Notes under the pieces: model-generated | The model's input: the letters and a program-made list of their open reading frames with translations, nothing else | What the model was told of the DNA's origin: nothing | The model's database searches: none | Shown: positions 57,216-64,000 of the stretch, one piece after another | Layout of the letters: every line of letters starts with the position of its first letter | How positions within the stretch are numbered: the stretch's first letter is position 1 | Assembly: GCA_030272155.1 (NCBI GenBank) | Contig: CP126200.1 | Span: 2,232,001-2,296,000, forward strand | DNA: 64,000 nt | Direction of reading: 5' to 3' | Origin: Tetradesmus obliquus | Taxonomy: Eukaryota > Chlorophyta > Chlorophyceae > Sphaeropleales > Scenedesmaceae | Made by a program: the position numbers and the translations under genes

Positions 57216-57855
57216 CGCCTTGAAGGGAGCAATAGCAGCTGCTTCTGGCAAAGGCAAGCGCAGGAGCAGCAGCCCAGCAGAACAAGCACAGCAGCAGCCT
57301 ACTACCTTAGCAGCAGCAGCAGTGACTGAGGATGCAGCAGCAGCTGATGCTGAAGCTGCTGGCGAGCCACCAGCGAAGCGAGTGTGCACAGATACGGCAC
57401 ACGACAGCAGCAGCCAGCAGCAAAACCAGCAGCAGCAGCAGCATAGTGCAGCACCAGATCCTCATGTGCAGCTAGATGCCGTGCAATGGCTACTGCTGTC
57501 ACGCCGTGCAGTGCTAAGTGGCCCTCCCGGCTGCAACAGACCCCCTCTGCAGCTCTCAGGCCTCCAACTAGACCCTGGCAGCAGCCCTGCAGCAGTAGCA
57601 GGCAGCGCTGCAGTAGCAGCCCGCAGCAGCGCAGATGGCAGCGGTGGCAGCAGCAGTGCATTGACTGGCAAGCGTGCATATCTTGGTGTCACTCCAAAAT
57701 GCGGGGCCTGCCAGGCTTGCAGCAACCCTTCCATGAAGAAGGCGTGCATAGTGAACAGGCAGCGGCTATCGCAGGGGCTGCCTCCCATACTGCCACAGGA
57801 TGGAGCAGCAGCAGCAGCAGCAGCAGCAGCTAAGGGCAAGAGTAAGCAGGCTTGA
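54750..57855 (+). CDS. ARID-domain nuclear protein with CXXC-like zinc finger half
   Basis: Five exons (54750-55010, 55300-55479, 55630-55752, 56063-56167, 56473-57855) close in frame to 683 aa. Exons 4-5 encode an ARID/BRIGHT DNA-binding domain (about residues 190-270): KLEAFLGRPLLLP, VLDLNRLFIEVMSQGGFRVV, GWQNLALNLQ, LAAVYSCYLLPLEQDL, matching the ARID pattern LDLYRLF..V...GGF..V....W..IA..L. Near residue 635 is CGACQACSNPSMKKAC, the CxxCxxC...KKxC half of a CXXC zinc finger known to bind CpG DNA in other proteins. Between them are long poly-Gln/poly-Ala tracts and a basic GKGKRRSS patch, probably a nuclear signal. A role in chromatin or transcription is inferred. Exon 2 start and the coding 3' end are tandemly copied. 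The downstream half of a full CXXC finger was not found. Confidence 0.75.
55160..55225. repeat. Copy of ARID-gene exon 2 start
   Basis: About 60 bp nearly identical to 55300-55360 (ATLKGIPERAKLRPSS), 140 bp upstream, with its own CTGCAG acceptor preceded by CTG repeats. Confidence 0.9.
56023..56062. repeat. (CTG)n acceptor tract before ARID exon 4
   Basis: About 12 CTG units run straight into the CTGCAG acceptor of exon 4 (starts 56063). Confidence 0.9.
57178..57213. repeat. Coding (GCT)n tract, poly-Ala in the ARID protein
   Basis: Twelve-odd consecutive Ala codons, mostly GCT, in exon 5; one of several homopolymer-amino-acid runs in this exon. Confidence 0.85.
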
Positions 57856-58143
57856 GGGCAGCTGTGATAGAGTTTGCTCCCTTTTGATCCGCAGCCTATG
57901 ACATGCTCGGTGAACAGGCAGCGGCTGGCACAGGGGCTGCCTCCCCTACTGCCACAGGATGCAGCAGCAGCAGCATCAGCAGCAGCATCTGCCAAGGGCA
58001 AGAGTAAGCAGGCTTGAGGACAGCTGTGGTTGAGTCTGATCATTCGTGATCTGCATCATGCAGGATGATCCTATGACTTGCATAGTGATTGTGACAGGCA
58101 GCGGCTAGCACAGGGGCTGGCTCCTGTATTGCCACAGGATGGA

Positions 58144-58179
<36 letters not shown>

Positions 58180-59182
58180 CCTGCCAAGGGCAAGATTAAG
58201 CAGGCTTGATGACAACAGCAGCATTGGTGGTTAAACAGGGAAGAGCACATTGGTCTACAGTCGCTGGTGGACATTTTGTGCCTTGGCAGTGTTCAGCATC
58301 AGTTTCAAACGGTGTGCAGCAGCCGTTACAGCGAACTCCTGCGGTGCTGCCCAATTGCTGATCGGTCTGATTGGTGAGAGTTGGGGCTTCTTTCAACTTT
58401 ATGACACTTTTGAGCACGAACCTTGATTGGCTGCTGTGATCCGCTTGGCCCGTGACCCCACCCTGCAGATTGTAACAGTGAATACTGGCTGCAACTGCAA
58501 CACCCAACAACCTACAGCTGCTTGTATCTAGAAGGCATGTGGCGAGCACTGCTGTGGGTGACCCACCTGGCAGGTGGCGTACTGCAGCTCTGCTGAGCAT
58601 CATATCCACATAGAACGCTGAACGTCATGATCCATCATCGTCATGTTACTGTAGCAACATCGCCGTCATGAACCATATTACATCACACACTTGACACCGC
58701 ATGCTGCTGGTGACAAGTCACATGTACCATGCGGACTGCTGGGCATGCTTGCTATGATGCCAGCTGCTGCGGCCAGAGGAAGGCAAACATGAATTCCCAG
58801 CAGCTGACAGCATAGCAAGCAGCTGCGCGATGCAGTGGGGCTGATGTCACTGGATCATGCAGCATGGCGCACATGGCCTTCCCCAGGTCAAACAGTAACA
58901 AAGGTTATAATACCGCAGTATGGATGAAAAGAGAGCAGACAAGTAGCTGCTACACCCGTGGTGTGGAAACAGTGCTGACCTTGTGTCAAGCAAGGCTGCC
59001 GAACCATGCTGCAAACCACTGCTGCTGCAACTGCTGCTGCCATCAACTGTGCTAAGCAGCATAAAATCACCAAGAGCTCATGCACTTGTGTACAGCATAA
59101 CTGCAGGTAACACAAGCAAACCAACCACAAGGGGCACTAGCCAGCAATCCAGCTGGCTATGGGCAGTGGCTTTCCCTGGACA

Positions 59183-59219
<37 letters not shown>

Positions 59220-59680
59220 AAGCACAGACAGGCCCATTGGCTCTGCAGCACACGCTGATGTGGCCAGCACTGCACGTACACTACGCAAAGCCGTATGTGG
59301 CAGGCTCCCACAAACTCCGCATGACGTTCCTGTCACTGCCCTCGAACAGATGGTGGCAGTACTTTCACTGCAGCCTCGCTGACAACTCGAGTTGGCACAG
59401 TGTGCCACGCCACTGCGCAGGCAGCCTGATGATGCTGGCCTGCACACCGCTGATGTGCAATGTCTGCGCCAATTGCACCAAACGACAGGCAATCCCTGCT
59501 TGCGTATGCCATCCAAGCACCAGCATAATGTGCAGGTGCCAAGGTGCCACAACAGCAGGCAGCATATTGATGGTGTGCTGCCGCCAGCAGCGGCCAGCCC
59601 AGCCACAAGTACACTGCCCTGCTGCCACTTATGCTGCGGCTGCTGACCAGCACGAGCTATAATCACAGCTAGTACACATC
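57856..59680. other. Convergent region, ARID gene tail copies and no further gene
   Basis: Contains two copies of the ARID 3' coding end (57895-58211) and a (CTG)n tract at about 59183-59218. No exon series was recognised on either strand. Confidence 0.5.
57895..58211. repeat. Two tandem copies of the ARID-gene 3' coding end
   Basis: The last about 105 bp of the gene (57751-57857: VNRQRLSQGLPP.LPQD, poly-Ala, KGKSKQA, stop) recurs at 57911-58019 and 58091-58211. Spacings are about 160 and 180 bp. The first copy is in good frame and preceded by an AG, so it could serve as an alternative last exon. Confidence 0.92.
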
Positions 59681-60094
59681 TCAGTGGCTGTACCACAGTC
59701 CTGAAACATCTGCCAGCAGCACATTGAGGGAAAACAGCATTGCTCCAGTTGCAGCAACAATGGCCAGCACCAGCACTGTATCTAGCAGGGCCTTGCCAGG
59801 TGTGGGCCACGAGATCAGCTGCGCCTCCTCTAGAGCTCCTTGTACTACGTTACTGCTTGTCTGTGGCGCTGCATCCGCTCGCTGACGCCTAAGCTCTGCC
59901 AGTTTAGACAGCTGCTCCTGAGACATCATGTCTGGTGACGCGCTGGACTGCGACCCGGCTGTGTCGCGCTTCTCCTCGATCGCATGGAGACGTTGCAACC
60001 GCAGAGACGGCTTGGCTGCTCCTGCTACGAACGGCCGTGCATGGGCCTGCCTGCTGCTGCTGAGTGTGCGCGTGCACTGGCTGCGGGCTAGCAT
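59681..60094 (-). CDS. secE: Plastid preprotein translocase subunit SecE
   Basis: SecE, with SecY, forms the thylakoid Sec channel that inserts or exports proteins delivered by plastid SecA. Single exon of 137 aa. Residues 1-45 are a transit peptide (MLARSQCTRTLSSSRQAHAR...). The middle holds the amphipathic helix EEAQLISWPTPGKALLDT, matching the SecE signature (E...I.WPT...V...T), and one membrane helix follows (VLVLAIVAATGAMLFSLNVLLADV). The ATG at 60094 was chosen because the presequence starts there and the frame upstream has no other ATG. Single-TM plastid-type size fits chloroplast SecE1; the thylakoid versus envelope copy cannot be told apart from this sequence. Confidence 0.88.
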   Translation of the reverse strand: MLARSQCTRTLSSSRQAHARPFVAGAAKPSLRLQRLHAIEEKRDTAGSQSSASPDMMSQEQLSKLAELRRQRADAAPQTSSNVVQGALEEAQLISWPTPGKALLDTVLVLAIVAATGAMLFSLNVLLADVSGLWYSH

Positions 60095-60654
60095 TTTTGT
60101 GCACTCGATGTGTTGAATATAGCAAATCAACGTGTACGATGAGTAAACGGCACCAATGGCTCAATCAGCTCGATGTTGAAAGCAGATGGGACGCTAAGTG
60201 AGAGTCTGTGATGGCACTAGATCCGGTGGCTGTAAACAACACAAGGCAGAGCTTACGGCACTTACGCTACACTCTGCAGTTACTGGGCCTAAAATGCAAG
60301 TCAAGGCAGTGCACAGCAATGACAATGACAAAGTTGACCTCTGTGACATCACAGCATGGACGGTGGGAACACCAAGGCCAGCCACCAAGGTGCTGCCCAC
60401 AGCGGTGAGCTCATCACAACCTCTAGCTGCAAGAAGTGGCAAATGATCCAGGCTTGCGCAGCTGCAGCCTGAATGGCCCCCTTGACCAACATGCGTTGTG
60501 CCATGTGATCTGTGCCATGAAGTTGACCGTGAGCCTGGTTCTCAACATGCACACCTGACAGCACAGTACAAGACATGACCCAAACAGCACGAAATGACAT
60601 AACACCAGCACATCACGATTTACTGATAGCCAAGTCATTTCAAAACAACAGGCG
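60095..60654. other. Intergenic between IFT80 end and SecE start
   Basis: 560 bp holding the IFT80 3' UTR and the SecE promoter (both genes on the minus strand). No motif recognised. Confidence 0.5.
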
Positions 60655-63600
60655 TTACCGCCGGTTTGACCTGCCTGCGCCAGCTGCTGTGCCACCGCCA
60701 CCCGAGGCACCTGCTGCCCTCGCCTGCGCTTCCTTTGCCTTGTCCTGCCTGATGCGCTCCTTCACTGCCGCCTCATCAATTGGCTCCTGAGCCAGCGCAG
60801 CAAAGTCAGCCAGCACCTCCTTCTGACCCACAGCAGCCAGGTGCCTGCAGCAGGGGCAACACCAAGCACGACAGACAACACAGCCTAAGCAAAAGGCCAT
60901 CCGAATCCTGGGGCATGCTAGTGACAGCAAGCAGGAAGGATGATGTTCTGGCAGGCACATTCTGCAGGCTGGCAGAGCGTGCTGTTCTCGCAAAAGCGCC
61001 TGCAGGTAGAAGTCGATGATGGCAACAGGCGATTCAAAAACAGCGCATGACCATGGCACTGATGCTGCATACCGCGCAGCTGTACTAGATACATTTGTGG
61101 CCACACTCACCTGCGCCGGTACACCAGCACTGTGTCCACATGCTGCTGGTGCTTGCGCGCCAGGTCCAGCGCGCGCTGCCAGTTGTGCAGCCGCACATGC
61201 AGCTTGATGGCCCTGTACACCAGCCCAGCCTGCAGCAGGCACATCAAGCACACATACTGCCCTCACACACTTGCATGCATTGCACATATCAATTAAAAAG
61301 CAGCAAAGGCAAATCCAGTACAACAACATGTGCAGGCTGCAGGAATGTGCCAGCATGCTCTAGGTATAGCCCAGCACAGCTCGAGCATACATTGCCGTCA
61401 CAGGAAGCAACAGCCATTCGTCATACATTGATGCATGGCGCGTATGGTGCAGTTTGTCACAGCCCACCTGCAGCAGCATTGCCTCTGCCTCATCAGGCTG
61501 CCTCCTAGCCAGTGCCAGCTCAGCAGCCACTACCACATCGCCAGCAGCGCCCCCGCCAGTGCCGCCTGCTGCCTTGCCGCGCAGGTGCAGCACAAACTGC
61601 AGCTTGTCCACAGCATCTATGGCTGCATACGCTGCCTCTGCAGTAGGCAGCTCCCCTGCAGCCATTGCTAGCGCTGCTAGGCAGGCCCACACTGCCGGGT
61701 CGGCGCTGAACCTGGTGGCAGGTGCACGTCATGCAATAGGGAGAGAGGGGGTTGGGGAAGGCAGCAGTAGTGAGCTCAAGCTTAGCTGGGTTGCTCCTGC
61801 AACATGTCAGGGTCAAGTATGACACGCTAGCAGGCAACGTACTGCATCCCTGCCAGAAGTGCGGCCCACGCAAGCATGCCGTTGCTGCAGGCTGTGTTGT
61901 GCATTCAGCAGCCACGTTTGCTGTTAGCCAGCAACTGCAAGCATCAGGGCTTCGCCAGACGTGGCACTGCTGGGCATTAGACGAGTGTTGCACGCGCTGA
62001 TGGGTGAGCACAGAAAGTGAGTTGTGCCTCATCGCACCTTGCCAAGCGCACTGCCTTGTCCCACTGGCCTTGCCGCACCAAGTCATGCAGCATGGCAGGC
62101 TGCGGCGCTATGCTGGCGCACACGCGCGCGCCATCTTTCCGCCGCAGCGTCAGGCAGCTGCCAGCAAACAGATCCAGGGATGCACCAGCCCCAATGGCCC
62201 TGCGCAACAACATGAAAGTCGATGTCAATCAGCAGACACATCCCAGTAATTGATGCGGTGGATCTGCTGCTCCTGCAACTGCATCATATGCAGCGCCAAG
62301 ACTTGCGTCACATGCTGTCCTGCAAGGGTAACATCTACATCGCTGCACGTGCTGCATGTGCTGATAAAAAGCATGCGTGCAGGCAAACACACGGAGCACC
62401 GCAGTGCTTGATGCACATGACCCCAGCTCACCCATCACTGTGCATGCTCTTGGTGGCATCCAGCAGGTCCCTGTCCACAACGGCAGCTGCAGGGTGGTAC
62501 CACACCACCAGCTGGCCATCCACCACAGCAGCCAGCATGGGGGCAGCATCATGCCACACAGGCAGCCCGGATACATTGCTGGCGAGCTTCACCATGCGCT
62601 GCTGCTGCTGGCCCTGCTGTTGCTGCTGCCCTGGGCCACCTGCTGCTGCTACTGCTTTTGTAGGTGAGTTTGCTGAGCTGCTGCTGCTGCTGCCTCCTGG
62701 CGCCAGCGGCCTGAGCATGTACAGGTCCCCATTGGCATCTAGCATAGCCAGCAGGCGATCATTGGCATTCCCAAACTGCAGCAGGATTGCAGGTGTGGCA
62801 CAGCAAGGTTTGTCGCAGTTAATGCTGGTTGCTTACATGCACGCTCCGGGTTTCAACTGCTGCGGCAGGTGCCAGCAGGTACATGTGTTAAATGCCTGCA
62901 CAACATATGCTGTGCAGGTGAACACCAGTACCGCAGCCGCACACCTAGCAGCAATATAGGAGCTCACCTGGCTCAAGCAGACTGCCTTCACTTCGAGGTT
63001 GTGGCTGATGTGCTGCCCCACCGGCCGCCCCTGCGCTGTCTCAAAGCAGCGTATGCTGCTGCCACTGACCAGTGCCAGTGTGTCAGTGCTGAGGCTGATG
63101 AGCTGGTAGTTTAAACCTTCAAGCCCTGAACCCTGGCCCTGCAGCTTCAGGCTGCACACTGGGCGGCCCTCGTACGTGTACACCTGCGAGCCAGGCATAA
63201 GCCGGGCAGACAAACAGGGATGGTGAAGTAGCCTAGGTGATGAGTTGTGCGGCAACCAGATGATATAAGAATGCAGCTGCTGCCTGCCCCTGTTTCCTGC
63301 CTTGTGCAATGGAGCCATGGTTGCCAGGATCAGCACAGCACGCACCTGCGCTGCCCCTGCTGCGTCCACCAGTGCAAAGCCGCGGCCACACTGCAGCACC
63401 AGCTGCGCTGGATCCTTGAGGTCAAAGATGTGCGGCGTGTTCCAGTTGGATGTCGAGTAGATGTGGCACTGTGTGGCACTGCATACCACAAGATGGCCGC
63501 ACCCTGCATGGCAGGCAGACACAGGCTGTTGTGTTGCGGTGCAATGCCAGGCTGTCTGCCATGGAAGCAGTGCCATGCACTCGACCACCATATGCTGTAG

Positions 63601-64000
63601 AGGCAGGCAGATGCGTTTCAGGGCCCTGGCCAGAGTGGGCGCAACGCATGTGGCAGTGCAAATGCCAGCTTCGCTGCACGGACGGCTGTGTGCATGCTGT
63701 CTGCTGCTGTGCTGCACTCCCAGCAAATAGTAAATGAAGCGCAACTCCCTGCCATACACAGCCCGCCAGCCACCCACACAGCCCACTCACCCAGGCTCAT
63801 CTTCACCACAGGGTCCCTGAACTCCAGCCGCTCCTGCGTCTCACTCCTGCAGTCAGCAACCACCACCAGCCGCTCCCCTTCCAGCACTGCTGCCACCCTG
63901 CCATCCTCTAGTCGCACATCCAACAGCGCAGCCATGACCAGGCTGCCATTGCCGCCACAGGCAGCCAGGCTGGTACCGTCAGGCGACCAGCACAGCCCCA
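60655..64000 (-). CDS. IFT80: Intraflagellar transport protein 80 (IFT-B), 5' partial
   Basis: IFT80 is a peripheral IFT-B subunit carried along axonemal microtubules, needed to build cilia. Eight exons are in the window: >64000-63791, 63503-63346, 63183-62968, 62775-62432, 62199-62038, 61711-61468, 61229-61111, 60844-60655; phases agree throughout and about 547 C-terminal residues are seen. Diagnostic blocks match human IFT80: [16 protein letters not shown] (human FSTKNWNTPLIFDLKE), [93 protein letters not shown] and [11 protein letters not shown]. The seen part covers the second beta-propeller and the alpha-solenoid; the first WD40 propeller lies beyond the window. A Ser/Gln-rich insert (about 62595-62700) and a Gly-rich tail are alga-specific. 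Confidence 0.95.

Overview
The window is nuclear DNA of a green alga (Chlorophyta). The genes are intron-rich, coding DNA is GC-rich, CAG/CTG trinucleotide tracts are everywhere, and the gene set is eukaryotic, with plastid, mitochondrial, ER and ciliary proteins. The style fits a core chlorophyte, perhaps a Sphaeropleales/Scenedesmus-like coccoid; that placement is inference. Most gene models were built by hand by following GT-AG junctions, exon phase and family similarity. Where an exon sum is quoted, it closes in frame.

Layout: POC5 centriole protein (+, 5' end cut off, 1-3743); small plastid-targeted membrane protein candidate (+, 4249-4632); CCDC177-like coiled-coil protein (+, 6137-10955); Iojap/RsfS ribosome silencing factor (-, 12557-13635); UFM1-specific protease 2 (-, 14311-18408), divergent from a plastid DUF3067 protein (+, 18799-21579); a doubtful terminal exon near 23.0 kb; small presumed mitochondrial protein (-, 23872-25599), divergent from ER glucosidase II alpha (+, 26614-36246); Cys-rich modular extracellular protein (-, 39168-43999, 5' end unresolved); selenide,water dikinase SelD (-, 46336-50388), divergent from PAM16/TIM16 (+, 50879-52187); an intron-free membrane glycoprotein ORF (+, 52935-53972) in a compositionally different island; ARID plus CXXC-like zinc finger protein (+, 54750-57855); plastid SecE (-, 59681-60094); IFT80 (-, 60655 to beyond 64000).

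Functional threads: three genes belong to centriole/cilium biology (POC5, IFT80, probably the CCDC177-like protein). Four serve organelle biogenesis (RsfS, SecE, PAM16, DUF3067). UFSP2 and glucosidase II act at or around the ER. SelD supplies selenophosphate for selenocysteine synthesis.

The most striking feature is not a gene. At least six genes carry tandem copies of exon edges. A short segment spanning an exon-intron boundary, or the 3' end of the coding region past the stop, is duplicated one to five times next to the original, often about 85-160 bp apart, with splice-site dinucleotides frequently retained. In the glucosidase II gene this affects most of the exons after exon 4, including a six-copy 130-bp array. 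A second pattern is the use of (CTG)n tracts as the pyrimidine-rich part of 3' splice sites. Together they suggest an unusual, ongoing process of intron remodelling in this genome.
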